Shown here in pieces: positions 47,442-57,426 of a stretch of DNA of 64,000 nucleotides. The stretch covers positions 1,922,001-1,986,000 of the forward strand of contig NZ_CP069004.1 in assembly GCF_016801775.1 (NCBI RefSeq), written 5' to 3'. Position 1 is the stretch's first letter, and each line of letters opens with the position of its first letter. This DNA is from Sulfitobacter mediterraneus. GTDB lineage: Bacteria; Pseudomonadota; Alphaproteobacteria; Rhodobacterales; Rhodobacteraceae. The notes beneath the pieces are model-generated. The model did no database searches, had not been told where the DNA came from, and saw nothing but the letters and a program-made list of their open reading frames with translations. Position numbers and translations under genes: made by a program.

Positions 47442-49445
47442 ATGGGCATGACCTATGCAAGAGGCATGTTGCCTCTCCAATGGCTCGGTTTACCGGGACC
47501 AAATCATCTGTCGCGCATCACTGTGCGGCTTCGCATTGCGCTGCTGATCCTTGCGACAGTCACAGCGGTTGTCTGGCTTGCCTCCATGCAGCAGGCCCGC
47601 GCGATCATGCAGTCGTACAACCAGCTTGATCAGGCGGCCCTCCCGATCCTTGACCGGTCAGAGGGCATTCAGGCCGGCTTGGTACAACTGGCCGCATTGG
47701 TGAGCCGAATTGACCGTATTCAAGCGAACGAGGCGACCGACCATATCAGGGACGACATCGCCCAATCGGTGCAGGATATGCATAAAAATTTGGGACAATT
47801 GATTGCGCTTGGGCAATCGCAAGTCGCAATTTCAGAGCTAACAGAGAACCTTCGGCTGGCTGAGGCAAGTGCCCTCTCAATTCTGGAGGACCGCATATCC
47901 TACCTCAAAGTCCGGCAAACATTGAATAGCCAACACAAAATTCTGAACGATTTGCACACGCAATCACAGGATTTACTCGAGAAGTTCACATTGAATTTGT
48001 CCAGCCAAACCAATGACTTTCTCCAATCCATGTCGCTTTCCGGTCAAATCAGTCCAGCCATGGTTGCCGATGCCTTTGAAGGTCTTTTTCTGCCATCCCT
48101 GACAGTCACCAGCCTGAGCTTTGAACTCGACAGAGTGGTGGGGTTGGCGCATGTGTCAAACGACAGCAACGTGCACCAAGAACACGCGCGCGCACTGGCA
48201 CAGGCCCAATTGGGATTACAAAGAGCCATTTTGTACCTCGCCGAATTGCCCGAAGGACCAGACCGTCTTGCCTTGTCGCGGCATATTGCCGGGATGCGTG
48301 ATGTGCTGCGCGAAAAGGACGGTATCTTCACCCAGAAGAAGGCTCTGGCCACTTTGGATGAAGCGCAGAGAAAGCACAGGGAGACCCAGCAAGACCTGAC
48401 GGCCAGCGCGATGCAATTGACCTCTGGGCTGGTGATCCGTTCTCGCGATGTTGTAGAGGCGGCTTCGCAGGCATTACAGCAAGCCATATCCAGGATCACC
48501 CTGACCTTGGTCATTGCGGTGGCCGTCGGATTGACGGTCACTTTCACCGCCAACCACAGCATTATTGAGCGGCAGTTCAATCGACGAATTCATCGGCTCA
48601 ACCAGTCGGTTCGGGCTATAGCTTCGGGTGATCTGAACCACCCGATTCCGGTCTCCGGCCCGGACGAGCTTGGTGAAATGGCCAATGCGCTTTTGACCTT
48701 CAAAAAGAACGCCGAAGATCTGCACTATTCCAATGAAGAACTGGAGAAATTTGCCTATATCACCGCGCATGATTTGCGCACTCCGGTCAGGGCCATTCAG
48801 GATTTGTGCACCTGGGTCTCGGAAGACGAAGAGAACCAACTGTCTTCCGAAAGCCGCGCCTATCTGTCTTTGCTGGAGAAACGGACGCTCCGCCTGAACG
48901 GTCACCTGAATGATCTTCTGGCCTATGTTCAAGCCGAACATGTCTCTGACGCATTCGAACTTGTGGATTTTCGCCAAACCGTGATCCGCATCCTGAAAAA
49001 CCTTGATCCCGACCAGAACTTTGAGGTGGTTTTTGGAAAATTGCCGATGCCCTTCGGTGCCAAGGGCGATGTTCTGCGCAATATTTGCACCAACCTGCTC
49101 ATCAATGTCATCAAACACCACGACAGGCCGAATGGCCGTATCACGTTCCAGGCTGAGATCATCGCGGACCAATACCGTTTCGAAATTCAAGACGATGGGC
49201 CGGGCATATCCCCGCTTTACCACGAAAAAGTATTCGAGTTGTTTCAAACCTTAAAGCCGCGCGACGAAGTTGAAGGCAGCGGGCTTGGCCTGGCGGTTGT
49301 GCGCAAACTTATCAAACGTGAAAAAGGTGCGATCACCCTTCAATCGAACCCCGATTTAAGACGGGGCACAACAATCTGCGTAACGTTGCCGCTCCACCCT
49401 CCTCCGGCACGTTGCGACCAAACCCGGCTGGGCAAAGCAGCCTGA
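47442..49445 (+). CDS. Transmembrane HAMP sensor histidine kinase
   Basis: About 667 residues: first membrane helix at ~29-48, a long (~300-residue) mostly helical periplasmic domain, second helix at ~352-370, HAMP, then HisKA with His443 (ITAHDLRTPVR) and HATPase_c (NLLINVIKHHD, DDGPGISPLYHE, PRDEVEGSGLGLAVVRK). The periplasmic domain resembles long helical ligand-binding modules. Divergent from the solute-binding protein gene with only ~67 bases between starts. The start codon is uncertain: ATGs at 47373, 47442, 47448 and 47466 are possible and none has a good ribosome site. Confidence 0.85.
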   Translation: MGMTYARGMLPLQWLGLPGPNHLSRITVRLRIALLILATVTAVVWLASMQQARAIMQSYNQLDQAALPILDRSEGIQAGLVQLAALVSRIDRIQANEATDHIRDDIAQSVQDMHKNLGQLIALGQSQVAISELTENLRLAEASALSILEDRISYLKVRQTLNSQHKILNDLHTQSQDLLEKFTLNLSSQTNDFLQSMSLSGQISPAMVADAFEGLFLPSLTVTSLSFELDRVVGLAHVSNDSNVHQEHARALAQAQLGLQRAILYLAELPEGPDRLALSRHIAGMRDVLREKDGIFTQKKALATLDEAQRKHRETQQDLTASAMQLTSGLVIRSRDVVEAASQALQQAISRITLTLVIAVAVGLTVTFTANHSIIERQFNRRIHRLNQSVRAIASGDLNHPIPVSGPDELGEMANALLTFKKNAEDLHYSNEELEKFAYITAHDLRTPVRAIQDLCTWVSEDEENQLSSESRAYLSLLEKRTLRLNGHLNDLLAYVQAEHVSDAFELVDFRQTVIRILKNLDPDQNFEVVFGKLPMPFGAKGDVLRNICTNLLINVIKHHDRPNGRITFQAEIIADQYRFEIQDDGPGISPLYHEKVFELFQTLKPRDEVEGSGLGLAVVRKLIKREKGAITLQSNPDLRRGTTICVTLPLHPPPARCDQTRLGKAA

Positions 49446-49466
49446 CCAGAATGAAAAGGTGCGAAT

Positions 49467-49904
49467 ATGCGAAACAAGAAGTTGCAAGAAGCACGGTTCT
49501 TAATCGTGGATGACGATGAAATCAGCGTCATGGCAATGCAAAGAGCCATGCGAAAGTTAAAGATTTCGAATGAAACCCATATCTGCACGGATGGCCAACA
49601 TGCCTTGGAATTCTTGAAAAGAGAGTTGAAGGAGCACGCTGGCCTGCCGCCCTATATCGTCACACTGGACCTGAACATGCCGCGCATGGGCGGGCTTGAG
49701 CTTCTCGATGCGCTGCGGTCGGACCCAGATCTTTCGCGGGTTGTGGTCTTTGTCTTTACCACATCAGACACACCGCAAGACGTCCAATCCGCCTATGATC
49801 ACAATGTCGCCGGTTATGTGGTGAAAGAAAATCCATCGGAAACATTGGCCACAGCGCTCAATATGTTGGGCACCTACTCACGCATTGTCGAGCTGCCCGT
49901 CTGA
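49467..49904 (+). CDS. Single-domain response regulator, Rcp1-like
   Basis: A 145-residue CheY-type receiver with acid pocket Asp15-Asp17, phosphoacceptor Asp68 (VTLDLNMPRMGG), Thr99/Ser100 (FTTSD) and Lys120 (YVVKEN). The form LDLNMPRMGGLELL and the long insertion after the third strand are typical of Rcp1-type regulators that pair with phytochrome-like kinases. AAAAGGTG lies nine bases before the ATG. 21 bases after the transmembrane kinase, so likely its direct partner. Confidence 0.9.
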   Translation: MRNKKLQEARFLIVDDDEISVMAMQRAMRKLKISNETHICTDGQHALEFLKRELKEHAGLPPYIVTLDLNMPRMGGLELLDALRSDPDLSRVVVFVFTTSDTPQDVQSAYDHNVAGYVVKENPSETLATALNMLGTYSRIVELPV

Positions 49905-49933
49905 CGGCGGTTGAAACAGCCAGGACCGAAAAG

Positions 49934-49962
49934 AAAAAGGGCGCGCCGTCACCGGCACGCCC
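49934..49962 (-). terminator. groEL operon terminator
   Basis: On the minus strand GGGCGTGCCG / CGGCGCGCCC form a 10-bp stem (one G-T pair) with loop GTGA, followed by TTTTTC, 25 bases after the groEL stop. The short plus-strand gap to the response regulator stop means it may also act on that transcript, though without a T-run. Confidence 0.9.
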
Positions 49963-49987
49963 CAAATTTTCAGCACGATAGGCTGGC

Positions 49988-51691
<1,704 letters not shown>

Positions 51692-51755
51692 CTACGGGTT
51701 TGATGTTGTGCAATCATGTGGGTCGAACAGATCGTCCGACACCGGGCCAGTCCGA

Positions 51756-52043
51756 TTAGGACAGGATCCCCATGATGTCGCTTTCTTTCATCATCAGCAT
51801 TTCTTCACCATCGACGGTGACTTCTGTACCGGACCATTTGCCGAACAGGATGCGATCGCCGGCTTTTACAGCCATCTCGATCAGTTCGCCGCTGTCTTTA
51901 CGGGCGCCTTCACCTGTCGCGACAACTTCGCCCTCGGAAGGTTTTTCTTTTGCGCTATCAGGGATGATCAATCCGCCAGCAGTTTTTTCTTCGCTTTCTG
52001 TGCGCTTTACCAGCACGCGGTCGTGAAGCGGTTTCAATGCCAT
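51756..52043 (-). CDS. groS: Co-chaperonin GroES
   Basis: A 95-residue co-chaperonin. [14 protein letters not shown] start, mobile loop [20 protein letters not shown] (20 residues from ~18), and the C-terminal [23 protein letters not shown] are the family form. AAGGAG lies seven bases upstream. The CIRCE element 66-92 bases upstream indicates HrcA control. Confidence 0.98.
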   Translation of the reverse strand: MALKPLHDRVLVKRTESEEKTAGGLIIPDSAKEKPSEGEVVATGEGARKDSGELIEMAVKAGDRILFGKWSGTEVTVDGEEMLMMKESDIMGILS

Positions 52044-52108
52044 CTTTGCAGCTCCTTAAGGCTCAAAGTTACTCTCCCAGACCCGCTGCTCCGTTTGAGA
52101 GCGGGCCG

Positions 52109-52135
52109 TTATCACTCATCCAGTTCGAGTGCTAA
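52109..52135. promoter_or_regulatory. CIRCE element of groESL
   Basis: TTATCACTC, 9-base spacer, GAGTGCTAA. The right arm is consensus; the left arm has T instead of G at position 4. HrcA repressor binding site. Confidence 0.92.
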
Positions 52136-52232
52136 CGGCGCATAGCTAAGGATGAGCGACAAAGCTGTCAACCAATGAGATTGGAAAAATTGCATGCAAA
52201 ATTTCAGAACAACTCGGATCAGCCGTCCCGGA

Positions 52233-52913
52233 TCAGTCTGAGCCAAGCACATTGCCCGATGTGCCAACGGCCTCCGCCCCGGCCGGGGTCAGCCCGTAGA
52301 TCCCTTTTTCGACCTTCTCGAACCATCCATAGTGATTGTCCCGCATCATCCGTGTCGCCACCGAAACCTTGGTTTCCTTGGCCACATCCGCGCCTTTGCT
52401 TGCGCCGACCTCAAACAGATACATCGCGATCTTGAGCGCATCTTGCCGGTAAGCCGTCACCAATCCTGCTCGGGTTTGGCCGCCGTCGTTCGGATCGCCC
52501 TGCCGCCGTGCAAATTCGCGCAGCAGTTGGACCTCACGTTTCTTGTTTTTACGCGGTGCATAAGGCCCGGGATCGCAATGAACCTCAACAAGTCCATCCG
52601 ACAGGCGCACCGTGATCAGGCCAAGCCCTAGCCGCCGCGCAAGGGCGGTATTGTCCTTTACCGCCTTTGCAAACCGCTTGCCGCTCTGCCGCGCCACCGC
52701 AAGATAGACGTCATCGGTCACTTTCATCCGGGCGATACATTGATGAAACAACGCCAAGGAAAACCCAAGTTTCAGTTCAACCACGACCGGAGGCTCACCG
52801 CCGCGCAAGGCTACCACATCAGCCGCGCCAACCTCGGATTTCACCACATAACCCTGATCCTCAAGAAAGGTTTTGATCGGGGGATACAGGTCAGTTTCGC
52901 GCGGATTGCTCAT
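52233..52913 (-). CDS. DUF2161 family protein (PD-(D/E)XK-like)
   Basis: A 226-residue protein of the DUF2161 family. The first half reads KTFLEDQGYVVKSEVGAADVVAL and VVVELKLGFSLALF, the EVxxxD / VELK pattern of restriction-endonuclease-like nucleases; the second half has a winged-helix-like segment near VAKETKVSVATRMMRDN. Annotated as a phosphodiesterase in related genomes, but function is not shown. Start MSNPRET with TGAGG upstream. The 189-base upstream gap on the other side holds the CIRCE promoter of groES. Confidence 0.85.
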   Translation of the reverse strand: MSNPRETDLYPPIKTFLEDQGYVVKSEVGAADVVALRGGEPPVVVELKLGFSLALFHQCIARMKVTDDVYLAVARQSGKRFAKAVKDNTALARRLGLGLITVRLSDGLVEVHCDPGPYAPRKNKKREVQLLREFARRQGDPNDGGQTRAGLVTAYRQDALKIAMYLFEVGASKGADVAKETKVSVATRMMRDNHYGWFEKVEKGIYGLTPAGAEAVGTSGNVLGSD

Positions 52914-52965
52914 AGCCTCAGATTGCCCCATTTTCACACCCCCTCCAACCCGCTAATCTGCCGCC

Positions 52966-53343
52966 ATGACACGTGATGAACTGAAGACTTTCTGCGCCGG
53001 ACTTCCGCAAGCCACCCATGTGGTCCAATGGGGCAAATCCGACGTTTACAAGGTGGGCGGCAAGCTTTTTGCCGTCGTTGGGATGGGGGATGGTGGCAAT
53101 ACCGTGACCTTCAAAGCCACCGAAATGGGCTTTGAGATTCTCTCGGACAGCCCCGGATTACGGCCCGCTCCCTACATGGCTTCAAGGGGGTTGAAGTGGA
53201 TTCAGCATTATGGCGAACCGGGCTTGTCAGACGACAGCCTGCGCGAACACATTTTTGCGTCCTATGAGATGGCCATCGACGCCCTCACCAAGAAAAAACG
53301 CGCCGAACTGGGGCTTGACGCCGCACCGCGGCAAAAGCCGTGA
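52966..53343 (+). CDS. MmcQ/YjbR family protein
   Basis: A 125-residue protein of the MmcQ/YjbR family (a fold with double-wing DNA-binding similarity). The segment HVVQWGKSDVYKVGGKLFAVV is the family core, and APYMASRGLKWIQHY follows. Function unknown. Divergent from the DUF2161 gene (52 bases). Confidence 0.88.
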   Translation: MTRDELKTFCAGLPQATHVVQWGKSDVYKVGGKLFAVVGMGDGGNTVTFKATEMGFEILSDSPGLRPAPYMASRGLKWIQHYGEPGLSDDSLREHIFASYEMAIDALTKKKRAELGLDAAPRQKP

Positions 53344-53405
53344 CAACGGACCAAACGCCCCATATAAGGCGGCGAAACCGTTAGATTGCGACGCAAGGAT
53401 AGCCC

Positions 53406-54326
53406 ATGACCACGCTTGTTTTTGGCCACAAGAACCCCGATACCGACAGCACCGGCAGCCCGATCATCTGGGCATGGTATCTCAACCAGATCAAAGGTGT
53501 TGAGGCAAAGCCCGTCCTTTTGGGCGAGCCGAACACCGAGGCGCTCTTCGTGCTGGACCATTGGGATCTGGACAAGCCGGAGATCATGACCGAACTGGCC
53601 GCTGACACCCCTGTTGTAATTGTCGACACCAACAACCCCGGCGAATTGCCTGACAATATCAACGAGGCCGACATTCGCGGGATCATTGATCACCACCGTC
53701 TGGTGGCAGGTCTGGAAACACGCGGCCCGATCGAGATCAACATTCAGCCGCTCGCCTGCACCGCCACCATCATGTACAAAATGATTGGCGATGACCTGGC
53801 GCAGGCACCGCGCGGGATCAAGGGCGCGATGCTGTCGTGCATTCTGTCTGACACGCTGGAATTCCGCAGCCCGACCACGACTCAGGAAGACACCGCCATC
53901 GCCCATGCGCTGGCCGAGGATCTGGGCGTCGACATCAGCGCCTTTGCCGCCGAGATGTTCGCGGCCAAATCCGATGTCTCTGCCTTTTCGGAGCCAGAAT
54001 TGCTGCGCATGGACAGCAAGGAATTTGATCTGGATGGCACTGGCCTTCGGGTTTCGGTTCTGGAAACCACCTCCCCTGCCCCGTTGCTGGCCCGCAAAGA
54101 CGCCCTGATGGCCGCAATGCCCGGCATCGCGGAAGAAGACGGCGCCGCGCAGGTGTTGCTGTTCATCGTCGACATTCTCAAGGAAGAGGCCACCCTGCTG
54201 GTGCCAAATGACATGGTCAAGCACATTGCCGAGAACAGCTTTGGCGCGTCTGTTGAGGGTGACACCGTTGTCCTGCCCGGCATCATGAGCCGGAAAAAGC
54301 AGATTATCCCAAACCTGAAACTGTAA
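53406..54326 (+). CDS. ppaC: Manganese-dependent inorganic pyrophosphatase, family II
   Basis: A 306-residue DHH-superfamily pyrophosphatase. GHKNPDTDS (His8, Asp12, Asp14) and the DHH motif DHHRLVAGLETRGP near 98-100 supply metal ligands; the C-terminal SRKKQ holds the substrate-binding basic residues. It hydrolyses PPi with Mn or Co. No CBS domains, so it is the simple form. Family II enzymes are common in Firmicutes and scattered in alphaproteobacteria. Confidence 0.95.
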   Translation: MTTLVFGHKNPDTDSTGSPIIWAWYLNQIKGVEAKPVLLGEPNTEALFVLDHWDLDKPEIMTELAADTPVVIVDTNNPGELPDNINEADIRGIIDHHRLVAGLETRGPIEINIQPLACTATIMYKMIGDDLAQAPRGIKGAMLSCILSDTLEFRSPTTTQEDTAIAHALAEDLGVDISAFAAEMFAAKSDVSAFSEPELLRMDSKEFDLDGTGLRVSVLETTSPAPLLARKDALMAAMPGIAEEDGAAQVLLFIVDILKEEATLLVPNDMVKHIAENSFGASVEGDTVVLPGIMSRKKQIIPNLKL

Positions 54327-54350
54327 CGCAGTTGTAATGTTCGAAAAAGA

Positions 54351-54374
54351 AATGGCCGCCTCGGGGCGGCCATT
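54351..54374 (-). terminator. Terminator between ppaC and the 116-residue gene
   Basis: AATGGCCGCC / GGCGGCCATT, 10-bp perfect stem with 4-base loop. On the minus strand it is followed by CTTTTTC, so it is best placed for the minus-strand gene; on the plus strand there is no T-run. Confidence 0.75.
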
Positions 54375-54405
54375 CTCGCTTCACAAGTAAACTGTTTGTC
54401 GCGGT

Positions 54406-54756
54406 TCAGGACGTCTTGAGCAGATCGTCCAGCGCCGACGCAACATCGCGCATCTTCACCATTCCTGAGTTGGACTGGGTTTGCAGCGACTTCAGCACCG
54501 AAATCTTCTTTTCCTTCGTGCTTTGCCGAGACACCGCTGGGCGTTTGGCAGGCGCAGGTTTTGCAGCCTGATTGGCCGCCGCCACGGGCTTGCGTTCTAC
54601 GTACCGGCCGCTGGCCTTTTGATAGGCGCTGACCCCAAGCAGCGTCGATGAAATTGTCGGATTATGGAACACGTCCATGTCTTCCCCCAAGTATTGCAGA
54701 GTCCAAGCATTGAGGGGAATCCCGGCCGTTTCAAACAAATTCCACAATTCGGCCAC
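54406..54756 (-). CDS. Unrecognised protein with low-complexity linker
   Basis: A 116-residue protein that I do not recognise. Residues 1-55 (MAELWNLFETAGIPLNAWTL, GEDMDVFHNPT) could be a small domain; residues ~56-80 form an Ala/Pro/Lys-rich linker; the last ~30 residues are helical (VKMRDVASALDDLLK). Transcribed on its own with a terminator; paired TTATCCCC motifs lie 42-61 bases upstream. Confidence 0.6.
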   Translation of the reverse strand: MAELWNLFETAGIPLNAWTLQYLGEDMDVFHNPTISSTLLGVSAYQKASGRYVERKPVAAANQAAKPAPAKRPAVSRQSTKEKKISVLKSLQTQSNSGMVKMRDVASALDDLLKTS

Positions 54757-54797
54757 ATTCTGGTGAGGATTGAATATCTGGCGGCATCAATGGTCAG

Positions 54798-54817
54798 TTA
54801 TCCCCTGAATTATCCCC
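54798..54817 (+). repeat. Paired TTATCCCC motifs
   Basis: Two copies at 54798-54805 and 54810-54817, with a third at 54929-54936 in the same 213-base gap. Similar paired motifs (complement GGGGATAA) occur at 29814-29841. Could be binding sites for a DnaA-like or other regulator. Confidence 0.45.
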
Positions 54818-54969
54818 AGAATCCGAAACATCCCCGCCAAAACCCGCGGCAAAATTAAGGCGCAATTGTGCTCAAAGGGCGAATCGGGGGCCACTCCGCC
54901 ACCGCATCGCTGGTTCCATCACGCGGCATTATCCCCTAAGTCTGCTGCATAACCAGTTGGAGCCTTCTG

Positions 54970-55842
54970 ATGACACGCATAGTTGACACCCTCGCCGAGA
55001 TTTCCGCGCAATATGATGCGCTGTTTGTGGATCTGTGGGGTTGTGTGCACGACGGGGTCAAAGCATTGCCCGATGCGGTCGCGGCTCTTCAGACCTATCG
55101 CAAGGCTGGCGGCAAGGTCGTGTTGGTCACCAATTCTCCCCGCCCCCGCGCCGGCGTCGAGAAACAGCTGGTGCATTTCGGTGTGCCGGATGACGCATGG
55201 GACACAATTGCAACCTCAGGCGATTCCGCCCGCTCCGCCATGTTTCAGGGGGTCGTCGGGCAAAAGGTCTGGTTCATTGGCCAACCGGGTGAGGAAAAGT
55301 TCTTCCAGCCGCTGCACCTGCTCGACAATCCGATGACGATCGAACAGGTGCCGCTGGCTGAGGCTGAAGGTATTGTGTGCACCGGCCCGGAAGATCCGCA
55401 TGCGGACCCCGATGTGATGCGCCCACAGTTCCTGATGGCCAAACAGATGGGTTTGAAACTGCTTTGCGCCAATCCTGATATCGTGGTGGATCGTGGCCAC
55501 CAACGCGAATGGTGCGCCGGGGCGCTGGCCAAGCTCTATGCGGAGATGGGCGGCGAGAGCCTGTATTTCGGAAAACCGCATCCGCCGATCTATGATCTGG
55601 CGCGGCGGCGGCTGTCTGCACTGGGCAAAGTTGTGTCAGACGACCGGATTTTGGCCATCGGCGATGGCATCCTGACCGACATTCGCGGTGCGATTGGCGA
55701 AGATATTGATTCTCTGTTCATCACAGGCGGCCTTGCCGCAGCGGAAACAAAAACTCTGCGACAACCTGACCCAGATGCGCTAAATGACTATCTGGAAAAA
55801 GAAAAATCCTCTCCGACCTATTCAATCGGGTTCCTGCGCTAG
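54970..55842 (+). CDS. HAD-superfamily hydrolase, TIGR01459 type
   Basis: A 290-residue HAD phosphatase of the TIGR01459 class, related to NagD/PGP-type enzymes. Motif I DLWGCVHDG (~22-30), motif II VTNSPRPRAG, the KPHPPIYDLA segment and motif IV AIGDGILTDIRGA are intact. In Rhodobacterales it is a conserved hypothetical and sometimes annotated as a sugar phosphatase. Divergent from the 116-residue gene. Confidence 0.9.
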   Translation: MTRIVDTLAEISAQYDALFVDLWGCVHDGVKALPDAVAALQTYRKAGGKVVLVTNSPRPRAGVEKQLVHFGVPDDAWDTIATSGDSARSAMFQGVVGQKVWFIGQPGEEKFFQPLHLLDNPMTIEQVPLAEAEGIVCTGPEDPHADPDVMRPQFLMAKQMGLKLLCANPDIVVDRGHQREWCAGALAKLYAEMGGESLYFGKPHPPIYDLARRRLSALGKVVSDDRILAIGDGILTDIRGAIGEDIDSLFITGGLAAAETKTLRQPDPDALNDYLEKEKSSPTYSIGFLR

Positions 55843-55932
55843 TCATTTTCCCCTTGATTTTCTGCGCCTGCAAAGTAATTAAGTTGCATCGGAGATGCTC
55901 CGAACGGCATTTTATTACTCAGAGGATGGGGT

Positions 55933-56376
55933 ATGTTGGACAACCTTCCGCGCGGCACGATCTGTATCGAAGACATCGAAATCGGCATGAGCCGCTATCT
56001 GCGTAAGGTCGTGACCGACGCTGATATCGAAATGTTTGCGCAGATCTCGACGGACCGGAACCCGGTGCATCTGGATGATGACTATGCCCAGGACACGATC
56101 TTTGAAGGCCGGATCGCACACGGGATGCTGACCGCCGGATTGATCTCTGCGGTGATCGGAGAACAACTGCCCGGTCATGGCACCGTGTATCTGGGTCAAT
56201 CGCTCAAATTTCTTGGCCCTGTGCGCCCCGGTGATATGGTCTATGCCGAGGTCAAGGTCACCGACATTGAGTTCGCCAAACGCCGGGTGAAAATGGATTG
56301 CCATTGTGCTGTGGATGGCAAGAAGGTGTTGATCGGCGAAGCCACGGTACTGGCACCGTCGCGCAAGTTCGACTGA
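55933..56376 (+). CDS. MaoC-type (R)-specific enoyl-CoA hydratase
   Basis: A 147-residue hot-dog-fold hydratase. Asp41 and His46 (STDRNPVHLDDDYA) are the catalytic pair, and ARIAHGMLTAGLISAVIG is the family helix (here RIAHGMLTAG). PhaJ-type members supply (R)-3-hydroxyacyl-CoA; the substrate range is not decided by sequence. Single gene, with a small hairpin 40 bases upstream and an inverted repeat downstream. Confidence 0.88.
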   Translation: MLDNLPRGTICIEDIEIGMSRYLRKVVTDADIEMFAQISTDRNPVHLDDDYAQDTIFEGRIAHGMLTAGLISAVIGEQLPGHGTVYLGQSLKFLGPVRPGDMVYAEVKVTDIEFAKRRVKMDCHCAVDGKKVLIGEATVLAPSRKFD

Positions 56377-56384
56377 TCCGGCAA

Positions 56385-56445
56385 GGGGGCCAACCCCCAT
56401 CGCGGCAAGCCGCGATTCCCCCGGAAGTTTTTGGACCAAATGAAG
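56385..56445 (-). repeat. Intergenic hairpin repeat, copy 3
   Basis: Between the hydratase and ribF, in reverse orientation to the genes. On the minus strand: CTTCATTTGGTCCAAAAACT, TCCGGGGG, hairpin ATCGCGGC / GCCGCGAT with loop TT, then GGGGGTTGGCCCCC. Compared with copy 1 the hairpin sequence differs but keeps its fold. Confidence 0.7.
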
Positions 56446-56493
56446 CTGGTCCAGTGCTTGCCACTGCGGGCCGTGGCCGCTAGGCAATGATCT

Positions 56494-57426
56494 ATGAAGA
56501 TCATCCGAGACCATCAGTTTGTAGAACAAAGCGACCGCGGTGCCACCGCCGCGATTGGCAATTTTGACGGCGTACATCAGGGACATATGTCCGTGATCGA
56601 TCTGGCCCGCAACGCCGCCCCCGATGCACCGCTGGGCGTGATCACCTTTGAGCCGCACCCGAGGGAATTTTTTGCCCCCGACGCGCCGCCCTTTCGCCTG
56701 ATGAGCCGCGATGCGCGGGCGCATCGGTTGGAGAAGGTTGGCATTGATCTGCTTTACGAGCTGAACTTTGGCACGCAACTGGCCTCCCTCACGCCCGAAG
56801 AATTTGCCCGCGATGTGCTTAAGGATGGGCTGGGCATTGCCCACGTGGTGGTTGGGGCCGATTTTTGTTTTGGCAAAGGCCGCGCGGGCAGCGCGAAGGA
56901 CCTTGTCACCTTTGGCGAGACTTTCGGCTTTGGCGTGACGATTGCCCCGCTTTTGGAAACCGGAGCACAGACCGTATCCTCCACCGCGATCCGCAAGGCG
57001 CTCAGCGATGGCAAGCCGCGCGAGGCGGCCGCGATGTTGGGCCATTGGCACCGCGTGGACGGGCCGGTGATCACTGGTGAACAGCGCGGGCGCGAGTTGG
57101 GCTTTCCCACGGCGAATATGTCCATTGATGACATCCACCCGCCTGCTTTTGGCGTTTACGCGGTGCTCGTCGATGTTTTGGAAGGTCCACACAAGGGCAG
57201 CTATCAAGGCGCGGCAAGCATCGGCGTGCGGCCGATGTTTGGAGAGAACACCGCCAATCTGGAAACCTATATCTTTGACTTCAAAGGCGATCTTTACGGC
57301 ACGCCGTTGTCCATCGCCTTGGTCGAACATCTGCGCGGTGAAGAGAACTTTGACAGCCTTGATGCCCTGATCACCCAGATGGATGCCGATTGTGCCAAAG
57401 CCCGCAGCATTCTGGACGCCCTATGA
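56494..57426 (+). CDS. ribF: Bifunctional riboflavin kinase / FAD synthetase
   Basis: A 310-residue enzyme that makes FMN and then FAD from riboflavin. The adenylyltransferase domain has GNFDGVHQGH (22-31) and SSTAIRKAL near 165; the kinase domain begins GPVITGEQRGRELGFPTAN. The ATGA overlap with the following YcgN gene indicates coupled translation. Confidence 0.95.
   Translation: MKIIRDHQFVEQSDRGATAAIGNFDGVHQGHMSVIDLARNAAPDAPLGVITFEPHPREFFAPDAPPFRLMSRDARAHRLEKVGIDLLYELNFGTQLASLTPEEFARDVLKDGLGIAHVVVGADFCFGKGRAGSAKDLVTFGETFGFGVTIAPLLETGAQTVSSTAIRKALSDGKPREAAAMLGHWHRVDGPVITGEQRGRELGFPTANMSIDDIHPPAFGVYAVLVDVLEGPHKGSYQGAASIGVRPMFGENTANLETYIFDFKGDLYGTPLSIALVEHLRGEENFDSLDALITQMDADCAKARSILDAL

Noticed and set aside
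55890..55902. CGGAG-ATG-CTCCG hairpin followed by a few T as a terminator of the HAD gene
   Set aside because: Only five base pairs and a triplet loop; may be chance.
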